Positions 1 through 15,200 of a DNA stretch of 64,000 nt are shown one piece after another (position 1 is the stretch's first letter; every line of letters starts with the position of its first letter). The translations under genes were made by a program, and so were the position numbers. The DNA is from Macquaria australasica. Its lineage: Eukaryota; Chordata; Actinopteri; Centrarchiformes; Percichthyidae. The notes below the pieces were generated by a model. It was not told where the DNA came from. It worked only from the letters and a program-made list of their open reading frames with translations, and searched no databases. Location: contig SEMN01000101.1 in NCBI GenBank assembly GCA_005408345.1, forward strand, positions 124,001 through 188,000. Direction: 5' to 3'.

Positions 1-3000
1 AGTGGGCTGGGGATCCTCTTTTTAAAACCCAGTTTATAGTTTATAGAGGTTTAATTATTTCGGTCCTGCCCTGTGCAGCTTTTTAGTCAGATCAGTGCAT
101 TTACTCTTTTGTTGTTATTGAAGTCACTGGATACATTTTAGACTTTGCTTGGCTTGTTGCCTGCACAGAATCTTGACAACACACACCCGTGTGCATTTCT
201 TTTTCATTTCAACCTCCCATCTGGCAGTCTTGTCGTACCTTCAAAGACCAGATCTCCGTGGTTACCAGTTGGGCGTGGCGGAGTACGCCACCAAAGCCCT
301 CCAATAAGCACAGAGATGGCTTTGTCACTCTCGAAGGTGTCAGGCTGGAAAGGCGGGAGACGGATAAAAAGAAAGAGAGAGCTCGTGGTATAAACAGGCC
401 TTACATAACCGGCCCGTGTTGATGCCAGGAGCTGGGGTGGCAGCTGACAGGGAATGGAGAGAAAAATGGAAGCGCAGAATAATCAGGAAGGAGGCCCCCA
501 CTGTGCCACCATGTTGAATCTGTGGAATAGGAGAGTGAAACATGAGTCGACCTAAACCTGCTGTGCTGAACATGACTGATGGCTGCAGGATCACCAGAGA
601 TCCCAGGAGGCTTAATGGCTCTGTAGTGGGACACGTAGAGGGCTAAGCCACCTCAGGGGGGAAAGCTGAAGCTGATTGGCTGACAGACCATTTTCTTTAA
701 AGAATGACTCGGCAGTCAATGGGGAGAAGTGGGGGCTACATGTGGTGTGTACCACATTGTTCAAAATGGTTGTTATCAAAGCTGATGTATGAACGTGTTT
801 CCTTATGTAAGGCAGTGCATCTTTGAGTTCTGTCTTATCACATTACATGATCTCTCTTCAGCTTTGCTTAGAAGTGGAATCATATTTTAAACAAGCACAA
901 AAGCAACAAAGTACAGCATAGAAAATGTGACCAAGTATTTATTAATTTACTCGATTCAGGCCTGAGATCAAAACACTTTGAACGACATTGAAGAACTCTA
1001 TACTAAATTTTTCAGTGCCTTACTTTGAGAAATAAAAATATGTTTTTCTATAAAATGCTTTTTTCATTAAATAAAAGAAGTCAAACTTCTAAAAGGTTAA
1101 ATGTTTTCTAAACACAAGCAGCCATGAAATAACTCAATGAAATACAGTCTGAAATTGACAAAAGTACTGAGGTTCGATACCCAGCCCCGGTTTGACTGAG
1201 AACAAAGGGAAACAGTTGTTGCATGCTGTTTCTTTAGCCTTCAGCATATATGATAGACATGTGGTGACAGAATGATTCTTCTGGCATCAGTGAAGAAATT
1301 GAGTTTTTATGGCCATAGTCACAAGGTGTATTTAATGTGGTAATCTTGTGAAGCTGCTATCTTGGAGCTGTTTTCTCTGTCTGGAGAAGTCGGCCTGCTT
1401 GCATAAGTCTTCTGCTGACTCTTAATCAGATCACCATCAATGAATGGCCATATCTTTTCAACAACATGATGTTAACAGCTTGAAAAACATGCAAGAATAA
1501 ACTGTTTGCATAAAAGAGAAGGAAAACAACTCAGATTTACTTAATACATTCAGTGTTCTGCATCCCTTAGGACTTCAGTCAGGTGGCTGAAACTATGAAA
1601 CCTATTTAGTGAGAATCTCTGCAAAGACTTTCTCTGCAGATAACAACACTTTAGTGCCGTGCACTGCCCTTGCATGCTGTTTCGCTGTTTGCATGTCTTT
1701 TAGAAACTCAACTGAGTTGAGCTAAACCTGGACTTGGGTCTTGTGTAACAGGCTTTCAAAACCTGTCCTAGAATCTATGTATATGATTACTCCTGCTTGC
1801 ATCGAACCGCCCCACCTCCTCTCCTACTTTCAGACCCTCCCCCTTCCCTCTCACACCACACGCTCACTTCGTGCCGTTCTGGCACTGTAAAAGTAGGGCA
1901 GGGTTTTCCTCTCCCTCTCCCTCTCCCGCCACTGCTCGCCCTCTGTGGGCTGATGTAACAGTGTTAGAGCTGAGGCGCTGTGTGCCCTGACTGTAACCAC
2001 TCAGCTGATTACAGGTCTTATGTAAGGAGGGATTGTCGAGAGGAAAATGGGACAGAACATATGAGCCTGTTGCAGAAAAACAACAGCTCCACACAAACAA
2101 GATAGCCCATTGTGTAGTTCAGCTATAGGCAGAACATTTCCTTCCTCACCTTGACTTCACAAACCTCTTACTCATGCTGGATCAAACTTTTACTGTTGCA
2201 TAGTTGAAAAGCTCATAAAAGCAGACATTTTTAGTCTATAGTGCAATCACACAAATGTAGTTTTAACTGCAGCGCAAGTGAAACCAATTCTTTGAACATG
2301 TTTCTACAGCTGTGTGTGTTTACTTGCATGTGTAAATGTGCTGCACGCCTTTGTTTGTCTATATGCACACATGCACTTGTAAGGTAGGTGCATGCACAGT
2401 AGTGTGTCCTCAGCAGGGTGCCCAGCTATGTCTTTGTGTGTGCATGTATGTATTTGAGTTTGGCTGCATGTAAATCCCAAATCTTGCCTTTGTTTTTGCT
2501 TGCCTGTTTGTAAGTGTTAACGTCCAGCGTAGTCCTCAGGGTGCCAGAAACGTGTTAGGCCCAGGGAGCAGAGAGCAGATGGTGTGAAATCAGGTGAGCA
2601 CGGTGAAGCCTTACAGCATGTCTTCCTGGCACTGTGAGAGGAGGCTTATGTGACTTCTTCTAACAAAACCTCTGGCTCTGTAACTCTGTAGAAACTATAA
2701 GAGAGACAATAAGTGGCAGCAAGAAGTTAATAAATAAAAAGATACCTCTGACCTTGAAGACCTCCAAGACCTTCTTCTCTGATCAAGGTGAATTTTGAAA
2801 AGAAACATCACAGTTAACATGTTGGTGCTGAAAGTAAACCACCTTAAATCAGCATTTTGGCATGAACATTAGTTCATAAAAAAACGTTATAGAGCAGAAA
2901 GTGGTGTGTAAACTTCTCCATCTGGAGCAGCTAACCAGTAACCATTCTTTAAAACACAGAGAAATGGAAGACACACTTGAATATAAGTGAGGTACATATT

Positions 3001-3037
3001 ACACCCATGGCCTATTCTTTCTTATTTTTTTCTGCAG
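1..3037 (+). other. itpr1: itpr1 intron sequence upstream of the first visible exon
   Basis: No exon, RNA gene or clear transposon was recognised in this 3-kb stretch. It ends in a pyrimidine-rich tract and a TGCAG acceptor at 3033-3037. The intron begins outside the window. Confidence 0.7.
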
Positions 3038-3221
3038 CGGTCATTCTACCATCGTTTAACGGGGGACAACAAGTCCGAAAAATTCTTCAAGGTGTTTTAT
3101 GAGCGCATGAAGCTGGCTCAGCAGGAGATTAAAGCCACGGTGACGGTCAATACTAGTGACCTGGGCAGCAAGAAGAAGGATGAGGAACCACCAGACAAAG
3201 ACACGCCAGCACGCAAGAAAG
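3038..3221 (+). CDS. itpr1: itpr1 exon a (fragment residues 1-61)
   Basis: Acceptor TGCAG at 3033-3037, donor GTGAGG at 3222, ending in phase 1. Encodes RSFYHRLTGDNKSEKFFKVF and the following VTVNTSDLG stretch of the regulatory domain. At 3171-3203, where mammalian type 1 has a DEVD caspase-3 motif, this exon reads KKDEEPPDKD and lacks DEVD. Confidence 0.95.
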
Positions 3222-6200
3222 GTGAGGGGTTAGGAGTTTAGGTGATGAAATGTTAGATCATTTTCTTAAGGGAATCCAACTGGCAAAATAAATATCTGTT
3301 GTCTGTTGTGCACATGGCATTTAGTCTGTTTGAATACCAAGTGTCTAAATGCCCTATGAAGTAGAACAGAAACTGACACATAATGATTTGAATCAATACA
3401 TGAATACGTGACTTGTCAAATGAACATTCTTTATAACACTGTTTTATTTCCAATGGTCTGTGTTTGACTCTCTCTCTCATACCCGTGGTCAGTCAAAGAC
3501 GTGCCAGTGGTGGCGGTGGTGACCGAGGAGGTGAAGGAGCAGCTAGTGGAGGCCTCCGCTGTCACCAAGAAGGCCTTCACGACCTACCGCCGCGAGGCTG
3601 AAGCCGAAGAGCACCAAGCGGCCGCTGACGGCTCTCCCGTCCCAACCGCCGATAAGGGCCAGGAGGAAGGCGAGATGAGCGTCATCATCACCATCATGCA
3701 GCCCATCTTGCGCCTCATGCAGCTGCTCTGTGAGAACCACAACAGAGATCTGCAGGTCAGTCATTACACCAGTCTGTTGTCGCTGTTGGGCCTTTTTTTT
3801 TTGCCTAAACCCCTGCCCGTCTTGGCCCATGGCATGCTAACATTTCCTGACCTGTGTTCTGAATTTCTATCACCACACTCGGTTATACAGAAACGAAACC
3901 ATGTAGAAAATAGGCGCCATGTGCAGAACTTCCTGATGCAGCTGTTTCCATATCTGGTATGTCTTGGTCTGGTTTCACTATGAGGAGTGTGTTGGTGTTT
4001 AGTAATGGGTAGATCCAGCGGCCTAGACAGAAGACTTCCTTCTTGCACTGATTCTGTTTACACCCCAAACCCGGGGCAGGCCTTCATTAAATGATAGTTG
4101 GCTCTTTGCTGAATCACTCTCTCGTTCATTCTAACCCAGCGTAGGTGCAAGATATTGATTTACTGCTAGCCATGCAGCACAGATGATCAATTCATTGAGA
4201 CGTTTCTGTTCCTTCCAAAGACATGGAGTAATTGTCTGGCTGCCGTTTAGGCTTACGTGCTTAAAAAGAAGGCAAAAGTAAAATGAGCCTCACGACTCTT
4301 AACTTGATATGTTTATTTCTCACTTCAGAGAAAGAAAAAAGAAAATGTTGGAAAAATGTGTTTTAGATTCCCTGATTAGAAGCTTAAAGGAGTGTTTTTG
4401 GTACCAACTGTCCCCTGAGACCATGCCGAATCACCCTGCCAAATCAAATGTTGGACATTTGCTCAACATCAAGTCTGAAAGTTTTGGCTCTCTTATTTGT
4501 AGTTTAAAGCGAGACATTGTCTTGATGGCAAAGATATATCACACTGTCCAAATCCACAGGCATAACATGAGTCTTGAAGGATATGCCTAGTTAGTGTATT
4601 TATCTCCATCTATCTCCAGAACTTTCTGCGCAACCAGAATAACAAGAACAACTATAATCTGGTGTGTGAGACACTTCAGTTTCTGGACTGCATCTGTGGG
4701 AGCACCACAGGGGGACTGGGGCTGCTGGGACTCTACATCAATGAGAAGAACGTAGGACTCATCAATCAGACTGTGGAGAGCCTGACTGAGTACTGCCAAG
4801 GTCCCTGTCACGAGAACCAGGTGATATATTTACACACAGAACATGAGTGTCCAAGCTCACACTTAAGATGTACAGTATGTTTAGTCCGCAGTTAGTCTGT
4901 GTTGCAATTTTTCTTAACTGTATAGAGCCTTTTGTTTTCATTTGGATGTTCAAATGTGGTTTTCTTCAAACACTTCATCAAATTATCAGAGTGACCTTTT
5001 CATTTTAGTAATTTTACTGGTGGTTTTGTGTGGGTAGTACTGTAATTAGTCCTGAGCATTTCTCTTTTTATGCCCAGCACCCAGCTGCTGCTCTGAAGCT
5101 ATGCAGTCGCTTGTTTTTCGTCAACAGTGTAGCACCAGCCTACTCTGGGCAGTGTGCCTGTGTTTGTTCTTTGGTATAGATTAACATAGCTTGGTCTTCT
5201 CACATGATGGTGGCATCCTCTGTTCAAGCCACTGTGGGGTCATTTTATGGCAAGTGTGAAACTGGCATGACTAAACAAGCAAGTGGCTAAATGCAGTTGC
5301 TGTTTGAACTGATTTCAGTTCCCTCAAACAGTGCTAGAAGGAGGACTGCCAGACTAAACAAAGCTCTTTGTTCATGTCTGCTGAGAGGGAAAAGAGAGGG
5401 ACAAGTGCTGGAATTATTTTTGTTTGTGTGTATATGTGAGTATCATTGTCAAATGGTGTCAAGTTACTTGCTCCAAACCATTTGTCTCCCACAAGTCATT
5501 GTTTAGTTTTGGGGTGTGGCACATGTTTGGCAAAATAAACTGTAATTTGTGAGTCTAAAGCCAGTACTCGAAAGGAAACGTGACCTACCTTATCAGCACG
5601 TGACTGTTCCAGGGTTGGTCAGCTGTCTTGGACTGAGGTTGTAAGTCAGCTTGATCAAAGTTGCTGTAAACCAATCAAATTTCACCAACCAATTTTCTTT
5701 TATTTTTACTCCAATCTTCTTAAAACTCAGCTTGTATATGGATTTTACTGATATCCAGAGACAGGTTTGAGAATTTTTTGCTGACTGACCAATGTAAGGC
5801 CTCTTTGAATCATTGGCTGTTGAAAAGACCATTCTTGGTGGCAGGATTTTCCAGTCAACACTTAATAGTGTTTTGCTCTCCTCAATTTAGAAATTTTGTT
5901 TTAAACCATTTTTGCAATCTCTTTTTAAAATGAAGATCCAGTCTTCCTAAGACTTGTCATGATGTAAGAGTTTGCCCACTAGATTAATAGATTATAGATT
6001 GTGTTTGTTATCTGATCATAACTGAAGATACTGGTCTGCTGCACTGCTGTGTTTACAGAGGATGTCAACAAAACTCCAGCAGCGTCAGAAAGCATTAAAT
6101 GTTATATTTAATTGCCGTTGAGTTTTAGTCTGTTTACATAAAAGTCCTGTCAATCGGGATTCTACCTTTTTTTTGATGATAATGTTGCTACTGGATAAAA

Positions 6201-9200
6201 CTGGTAACTCTCCTGTTCCAGTTTACACTTTTCATTTACGTTCATTTCATTTGTTCCTCAGAACTGCATTGCCACTCATGAATGCAATGGTATTGACATC
6301 ATCATCGCTCTCATCCTCAATGACATCAATCCCCTTGGCAAGAAGAGGATGGACCTGGTGCTGGAGCTCAAAGTGAGTGGTTATTGGTTAGTTCAGTGGT
6401 ACTGAAGAGAAACACTTCAAAACACTTGTAGTGTTGCATAACAGGTATGTCCATCTTTGTTTTTCTCCTTGATGGTATATTTTTCTTATTCCTGTAGGCA
6501 AAGTAAGAGTATCAACAGTTGGATTTTCTCTATAATGGTCCTTGACTTATTTCCTGTGTACAGTCTGGGATGCTGAACATACGACAGAGAAAAATAACCT
6601 GAATTGATTCCTCTGTGATCTTTTCGCAGAATAATGCCTCCAAGCTTCTTCTTGCGATTATGGAGAGTCGCCATGACAGCGAGAACGCTGAGAGGATACT
6701 GTACAACATGAGGCCTAAAGAGCTGGTGCGTATGACAATATACAAATCATCTCACAGTATTAGGTGGATGTTATCTGACAGTTTGTATTCTTGCAGGTGG
6801 AAGTGATCAAAAAGGCCTACATGCAGGGTGAGATAGAGGTGGAGGAGCCGCAGGAGGGTGAGGATGGAGAAGAGGAGCACTCTGCGTCTCCACGCAATGT
6901 TGGCCATAATATCTACATCTTGGCACATCAAGTAAGCCACCAGCTATCTGTAAAATCAGCATGGAGACCCAGCCACAAGCAAATGTAGCACATGCACGGC
7001 CACATAATATAGTACATAGCTGGTTACTGTATGTCTGTGTCATTTCCTGTGGCTTCTAAAGACATGCGATACCTGCCATTCTACACTCATCTCCTCTTTT
7101 TCAGCCCTCAGGCTGTGCGCTGCTCAATAGCTGTGTCTGTTCAAACCATGATTTAGGTTAACGACAACAATTACAGTTATGCAACAGCCACTGTCAGTCC
7201 ACACCCAGCAGGCTTGTGGTTGAATGGACAGAACATCTTGCATTCAAAGGAAGAATAAATAGCGTGCACTGTACCCAGGTGTTACCTGCAACTTTGGCTC
7301 ACCAGTGCAGCACATGCCAAGTTAACACGTGTACACGTTTAAGGCAAACCTTTCTGATAATAATAGCCTTTGTGATAATGATTTGTTACTGATCTATTTA
7401 TCATTGATTTTATGGTATTTGTTGTCATTTCAGTTAGCACGTCACAACAAGGAACTGCAGGCTATGTTGAAGCCAGGGGGGACATATGGAGAGGGTGACG
7501 AGGCCCTGGAGTTCTATGCCAAACACACAGCTCAGATTGAGGTTAGTTGTTAGGTCCATGTCTGAACTAGTTGGTGCCATTTGTGTATTTTATTTTTAAT
7601 TTTAAAGTTTCACTGTGAAATATTCCCACAATTTCACTATTGCCTGCCCACCATGTGACATCTCAATTGACGTCTGCATTAGCTGCAGTGGATTGCAACA
7701 TGTTTTGGCATCACAATTGACTTTAGGCATGTGATGGTGTTTTTCTTGGCCTACTTTTGAGGCTCACCGTGTACCTTGACAGAGTGACAAGCACCTTTTG
7801 GCATGTTGGCACGTTTTCCCATGTGTGCACTCAATGAAAAGAAGGAATGCTGATTGTTGACAATGTTCTGAACTTAAGTTGTTGGTTCAGTTTATCAGCC
7901 ACTTTTGTAAAGAAAATAACCATTTAAATTTTTTATTATTATTATTATTTTTATTAAGTACAGTTTTTGACAATAACCAGTCAGACCATTTGAATTAATG
8001 ACTTGTCTATAAACACTTGGCTTTAAAGAAGACAGTACAGGGTCAAGATTTATTTGCCCGCCACAGTGACAGAGAGTGTGTGATCGGTGGGTGCGTCTGT
8101 GGTTGTGTCCAGATTGTACGGCTGGATCGCACCATGGAGCAGATAGTCTTTCCTGTGCCCAACATCTGCGAGTTCCTCACCCAAGAGTCCAAGCTGCGTG
8201 TCTACTACACCACAGAGCGGGATGAGCAAGGCAGCAAGATCAATGACTTCTTCCTGCGCTCTGAGGACCTCTTTAATGAGATGAACTGGCAGAAGAAGCT
8301 GCGAGGTACTCAAGAGGCTACTGGTAACACAAACACAGTTCCCTGTGCGTCTTTCTCCTCAACTCTTTATCTTATAGTTACTGGTTTACATGTTGTCTTC
8401 TTGCATCCCTCCAGGCCCTTGAGAACCCCCCCATCCCTCACTGGATGGGAAGCAGATACTAAAGCCTCTTTCACACATGCACTCCATAAATGTTAGGTTA
8501 ATTCAGCATGATGGCATCATGTGTGAGCAGGAACTGGAGACAAAATTTCCCTGCATGTAACTCTGGCAGTTCATCAACTTAAGATCTAGCAGAATTTCCC
8601 AATGTCTTCCTCCACACCTCTAGTGTGATCAAAAACCATAACATGCAACACAATAAAGAACGAAAAGGAAAAAAAGGAAGCCTGTTTCTGGTGTTACAAT
8701 GGAGACGTCATTATTAAAAATGAAAAAATGATAGGGCAAGAAATATAAGGTATTTTACTTCTCCTTTGAAGGTATTTCTGTGGTGTCTAACATGTTGGCA
8801 CTGAAAGCACCACAGACAACCAGCTGTAATAAAAACAACACAGGAACAAGAGCAACCACAGCCACACAGTGCTTGGCACTCCAGGAACTCCGAATATGAC
8901 AACACAAACAAAAAATAAATCATAGACACAGATGTTAGGCCCTCAGACAGGTCTAACCCGTAACTCCAAGTTTCAGTTGTGCCAACCACAAAACTCTCAG
9001 GTTTTAGCTGCAAAATCAGCAGCAGGTAAGATGAACAGGATTTAAAGAGCCAAAACTTGACTTTGATTTCTTATTTTGTATTAAGTAATTAACATCATCA
9101 CATTGAGTGAAACAGCATTAATTCACAAAAATTACACTTTGTCATATTGAAATAATAAATAAGTCGTGGGTGATTTGAAAACTACATAGTTAGTTAGTCA

Positions 9201-12200
9201 AGGTATTCACCTGTAAAGTCAAATGTAAAATCCATCATTCAGCCAGCCTTTGTGAGACCACTCTCCTTCTTTGGCGTTCTTATTTTACAAATGGCTACCA
9301 TTCGCCGCATTGCTACCATCCCTGGCAAGCAGAAGAAAGCCTAACCTATCTGTAATGGTCATCACATTTTTTTTTCTATATGATAATAAATGGTAAAACA
9401 ATTTAAACAAAGAACTCACCCTGAGTTAGTGGTTTTTAACATATCGCCCAGCAATGTTGCAGGTTCCATGTGTGAAAGGGGCTGCACTCTGCTCCCTTAA
9501 CTCTGAACCCTGGAGGGACCGAGGTGGTGAGAGCATGTAAACCTTGATAAGCAACTTATCAACTTGTTTAAATTACAGCATTGTATAAGTTAATTAAATG
9601 CTAAGATGGGATAACAAAATATGTTCTATAAAGATGTAAACTGAAGTTTTGCAGCCAGGAGAGAGTGATGTCAGCTCTGTGAGTGTGATTGTGCGAATGA
9701 TAAACACGATAGTTGTGGGCAGTATGCAAATTGTTGCACATTGCAAGCCTATTCACAAAAAAAATCTTTACTTTGGAATTTACACATGGTTCCTGTATTC
9801 TGTTTGTCCGTATATTAGTGTTGGGCAATTGGACGAATATATCGGCCGTCGGCAATTGAGTCCATCACCAGTTGTTTTTTTTTTTGGCCAATTTTTGTCA
9901 TTTTATTTTGCTAATTTCATGGTCTGCCTCCTCGAGAGTTCACTTGGTAAATAATTAACCTGTGAAGCGCAATTCAGAGCGTGCACGAATAGGAACTCGC
10001 AGTCGGAGTTGGGCCATATTATGCACGTTCTTGGAGAGTAGACTATAGGCTGTAATGTTTCATTAAAATTAGATTTTTACGTTAAAGACTGCTGATGTCA
10101 GTCTGGGGAGTAGGGACTCCCCCGCCCCCTGCACACACCGCACACACTCACACATGGGAATACATCAACAATCGCTGGTTGTTGGGCTGACAGTGGCTGG
10201 GTGGAAATTTTAACATATTGCCCAACACTACCATATATTTTGAGATTACTGTATCGGGTTCTTGTTTTTTGACTTTTTGAAAACAGAAAACAGTGAGGTG
10301 AAGGCAAAAGAAAAATGTCCGGCAGGATTTAACCCAGGAAGCTGCTCACAGAGTATTAACCTTTACGCCATTCCCCCTTTTTAGTCTTGTGCTTCCGCAA
10401 ACAGTGAATTTAGAGCTAAAACTGTGAACTTGCCATTGTGAACGATTGATCAGCTGGTGTTTGAGAGGTCACACGAGGGTAGAATGTTGTGTGTTTTGTC
10501 CTTCACTGGCTGGATTCACACTCAGGATGTTGTGCTTACATGTTGCATCTTAGCCAACTGGGTTAGCACGATGCTCCAAGTCTTTCCCATCTTAATGGGA
10601 TTAATGGGTCGACCTGCTCCATCTACGGGCCCATTTGAGGAATCTCATAAGTCCTCTTCATTTAAACTCAACAATTGTTTTTTCCACTAATCTTAAATGC
10701 CATAGTCGTGCAGACCTGAACGCTATTTTGAATTTCCCTATCAGCAGGGCAGGTCCCTGTTTACCCTCTGGCTGATTCTCTGTCAGCTACTGCAGTGACA
10801 TGACTGGTTGAGGAGCATGTTGTGGCCTGTCCCATGGTCAGGCCTGAAGGAAAATAGTTTGTCTATAATGTGATAACACGTGACGACCAAAACTTCTCTC
10901 CTTTCTGAATGAATCAGCACAGTTGGAGACCATGTTGTTCCACTAGGGCTAATCACGTCATGAATAAAGTGACTTCTGTTGCGAAAAGTCCCCACCCGCA
11001 GTTCTTCTTTTCTAATGAACAGTCGGGCTCAAATATAGAGTTAGCCATGATACTGATCTCCTGTCTGAGTAGGCTGTGTGTGTGTGTGTCTGTGTGTGTG
11101 TCTGTGGGTGGGTGTGTGTGTGTCTGTGTGTGTTTGTATACAAAATGATCATGACAATTGGTTTTGTCTACTTAATAGATTTAAGTTTTGCCTGATTTTC
11201 TCCTTCAAAGTGAATCATTTGTTTGCAGTTTGGTGCTTGTAATGGCACCTAAAGCCACACAGACCCCTTCTGATTCTGTTTGATTAATGTGTTTCACCCC
11301 AAACTTAGTACATTTCTAAAATCACTAAAATGACTCCTCACTCTAACTTTGAAGTGGTTAAAATTAAAGTCTAGTTGACAAAACATGGCAGAAATGTTGC
11401 TGTGGAGAAACATGACAGACGTTTGCCACTGAGATTTTTTATTTCACGCCGAACACGAAAGATAATTCATCAACATGGGGTGTCTACATTACATAGGAAA
11501 TCATCCCCACCTTTGTCTTAGCTGTGACTACAATTCATTTGGAATGAAAGTAATATCTATGCATTTTGCTCCTCCTTGGTGTGAAACACTGATCAGTAAT
11601 AGTGTGTGTTACGTTTAGTGTAAACTAAAGTGTTCTGTGAGATTATTAGATAAACTGTGCTTGGTGTATTGATGCCACCCTGTTCTCTCTGCAGTACAAT
11701 GACCTGTGTTCATTTGATTCAATACCCTGTCCTCCAGCTCAGCCCATCCTGTACTGGTGCTCCAGGAACATGTCCTTCTGGAGCAGCATCTCCTTCAACC
11801 TGGCTGTGCTCATGAACCTGCTTGTGGCCTTCTTCTACCCTCTGGAGGGTATCCGTGGAGGTCTGTCTTGCTAAACCTTTTAAACTTTCGCCTTCCTTTA
11901 GCCCTTTAACACTTGGAGAACAGCAGATACAACAGTTTAATGAGGCCCTGATTGTCATCTTGTGTTTGTGTGTATGTGTACTGTGGTTAACACAATGAGT
12001 GTGACTATTGCAACGCAGGAAATGGGAGTGAGTGGCACAAACAATAACTATTCAGGGAAGGCCAGGGGTGGGGCAGGAGGCATATAGTACATTGTGCATT
12101 ACCAGAAACCTGTATGGCAAAGAGGAACAAGAAACTAAATTGGGCCATGGCTTGTTATGCTCTTTATTTTAGGGTCTGAAGGGATAGTGTTACACCCTTG

Positions 12201-15200
12201 CATGTTTACGCCCTCCAGGTGCAGCTCTTTGCTGCCAGGTAAAAAGAAACATCCGGTGGCTCAGTGTGTATAAAAGGAGGTTGTTCTCGACTACCCCAGG
12301 CCAACACTGGAGTTGCGGCCAGTATGAACACTCCCAGAAGTCCCGTTCAGATTAGTCTAAAAGCGGTGAAAAGCTTCTTCCTGATATTTGGAGAGGAAGG
12401 GGCATTCTGTTGGGCAATTTTTGTACATTTCTGAAACCAAGAAATTGACAGTTTAAGTTTGAAAATGAAAAAAAATCAGGGTGTGTGGAGTTAGAAAGAA
12501 GGGTTAGAAGTGAGCTTACCTGGCTCGAAGCATACATTAACCGCTACTACTGTAGCATAACACATCCAAATCTCTGCTCGAACTGTTGGCGTCCGAGTTG
12601 CATTCTGGGTATTGTAGGTGCCAGGTGTTGACAAGGAAGAAGTATACGTGGAATATGAAAGATGATATCTCTGGTTGTATGTACTGTATCTCTCTACATG
12701 TGATTCTAGCAGTTGGCATGTGATCAGATACCGTAAGTTGCATTATTATTGTTAAGTGTGCGCAGAACACTCTGTGCTCTCGTGCCTGTGGTTTGGGTGT
12801 AGCCTCACACCTCCTTAACCAAAGTGAGTTTCACCACAAGTGGAGGTGTGATGAGAATGTAATCCTAGATGAAGATTTGGATCTCAAACTGCAATGCCGT
12901 CACAAAAGACCAAGACGGATTACTTCTTAATTAGGCCCTGACCTGTTTATTGATACTGTACCTTTTCTGAGCTTGACACTTACATACAACCTTAACATGT
13001 TATCAGATTTCCAGTCTCATTCTCACACTGGTCTTCGTTTGAATAGTCTTCTTCTCCATACGAATCACTTCTGGTAATTAGGTGTGTGTTTGTGTGTGTA
13101 CAGACTTAACGTAAATACTGTGGTCTCCCCATAAGGCCAAAAACACAATACCATGCTACTGACTGTGGAGTTTGAGATACCATTGTAAGTGACACCTACT
13201 GGATAAGAGGCAGATACACATACAGCAATTAAGCACATTCTTACTTTACTCTCATGTAATCCACAACATTGCATCCTTTAATTCATCTGTTAATCTGTGT
13301 CAAAACTACTGTAGACCATGTTACAGATTCAAGCTTAAAGTCTCTTAATGGATCCAAGTCTGTTGCTTGTTGCATTGGCACAGGAGGAGGATAGGTCAGT
13401 GTCATTGTACAAGCATTTGAAAGTAGACTTTCTAAAAGACACACCCACTGATATCCTCAAAGTTTGATATTTCTCTAAAGTAAAAAATAAATCGCACAAC
13501 AAAAAATGTACTAAACAGCCGTTTGTACTAAGAGGACAATGTTGGAAACAATAACAAATATATATTTAATCCATCTTTAAAACTTTAACTGCGGAGGATG
13601 TTGTCTATTGTTTAACTTGAGTATTTCATCCTTCTGTCACTGTCCAAGCCGCTGTGTTTGCAAGTATCAATCGCTGACAGGAAGTAAACAATGGAACCGA
13701 GCTGTTTCCTAGCAATAGAATTTTGAAAAGATTGTCCTGACGTTGACGCTGCGGTCATGTTAATTCAGAGTCACTGTAATTACCAGTTTCCGACATGTAA
13801 ATGCTGTCAGCATTCAAGTTGTAATTATGGCTGGGAAAAGCTCAGATAAGGCCAACTTGTCCAAAGTGTCTGAAAACAAACAAATCAGCCAAAGTCCATC
13901 ATTCAAGGTAACTGAGACCAAATTAAATGGATTTAGTATTATGTTTTCAATTCACTGTTTTTTCACACAACTGACTTTACATACAACCATCTTGATTTGA
14001 GTGCTCATAAATCGTAAACATGGAAATGTTCTACCATCCATCCCATATGATGTGCATGCAGCATCAGACTACATAACTAAACTGAAATTACTACTCTGAG
14101 AACATCTACGGAAAATCAAGTCTATAATAATTTGTTGAATTGGTTGAGTATTGTCTGTGGTCAGCTCTGAAATATCACTGATTTTTGGATTTCATCATAC
14201 ATTTTTACATGGAGATAAACAACTCTCCAACACTGAGTGTAGACAATAGAAAACGAACAGAATTCTTGGTTTGAAATAAACTATTTTAGCAGGAATTACA
14301 AAGACAAAAGAAAGGTAATTCAGTTTCTTTGTGGGATCTAAATATTTGACCTTGTTAACCATATTAACCCCGGGTCTGTCAGGTCCTGTCATGTGGCCTA
14401 AATGGTCCAGATTTAGGTTGGGAAAATCTGGTCTGTTGTTGGGTCACAAGGTGCGACAGATTACTTTAGAGATAAATTATTAATTCAAAGTGATACACCT
14501 AAGTGATACCAATTCCTGCATGACAGGAGGTTTTTCACAAACCAAAGGAATGAGTGACAGACCTGAGCATGTTTTTACGTGTACTTTCAGTTTTGTGTTT
14601 GTTTTGCTGTCTCTTATTCCTTTCCTTTTTTTCTCAGTTCTCCTTGAGGGCAGTATTTGTGGGGATGTGAAAAGCCGCAGCTGTTAAGGCCTGCATTGTT
14701 CTAGTGCAGAGTAGCAGAGTGAAGACACACATTGTGATTCGCATAAACTTTCAATTGTTCTGTCTGGGGTCAAACGGCGAGGTCCCTTTTGTTTGAACTT
14801 CCTCACAGCGGTAATAGAGGAGACAAAAAAAGAGGTTGTTAGCTTAGCTCTAGAAACTCCATGTGGTTTTCAGTGTCAAAGGTCTTCAGAGAGCTTAGCA
14901 GTTAATTCTAGGACATGCCAATCAGTGCAAGATGGGTTAAGCAATGTTGGTTTCAAACTGCAGCCAGTTATCAAGTTAAAAGAGAAAAAAAAAAACTCAG
15001 TCACTGTTAAAGGGTAACTCTGGTATTTTTAAACCTGGGCGCTATTTTTACAAATTGTGGGGTCGAAATGACTAATAGTTACCAAAAGTTTTGGAATTGG
15101 TCCAGTAGATCCATGAACAGGCTGCAATGACTGCAACGTAATCCTTGCAGATAATTGTGCCAGTGAAAAGTGTGTCCACTAAAAGTGCTTGTTTTTGCCA

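Noticed and set aside
1172..1183. GGTTCGATACC, a polymerase III B-box match that might mark a tRNA gene
   Set aside because: No A-box at the right distance and no acceptor stem pairing around it.
9291..9344. Short frame MATIRRIATIPGKQKKA before a stop
   Set aside because: Only 17 codons, no homology I can name, and it lies inside an inverted-repeat element.
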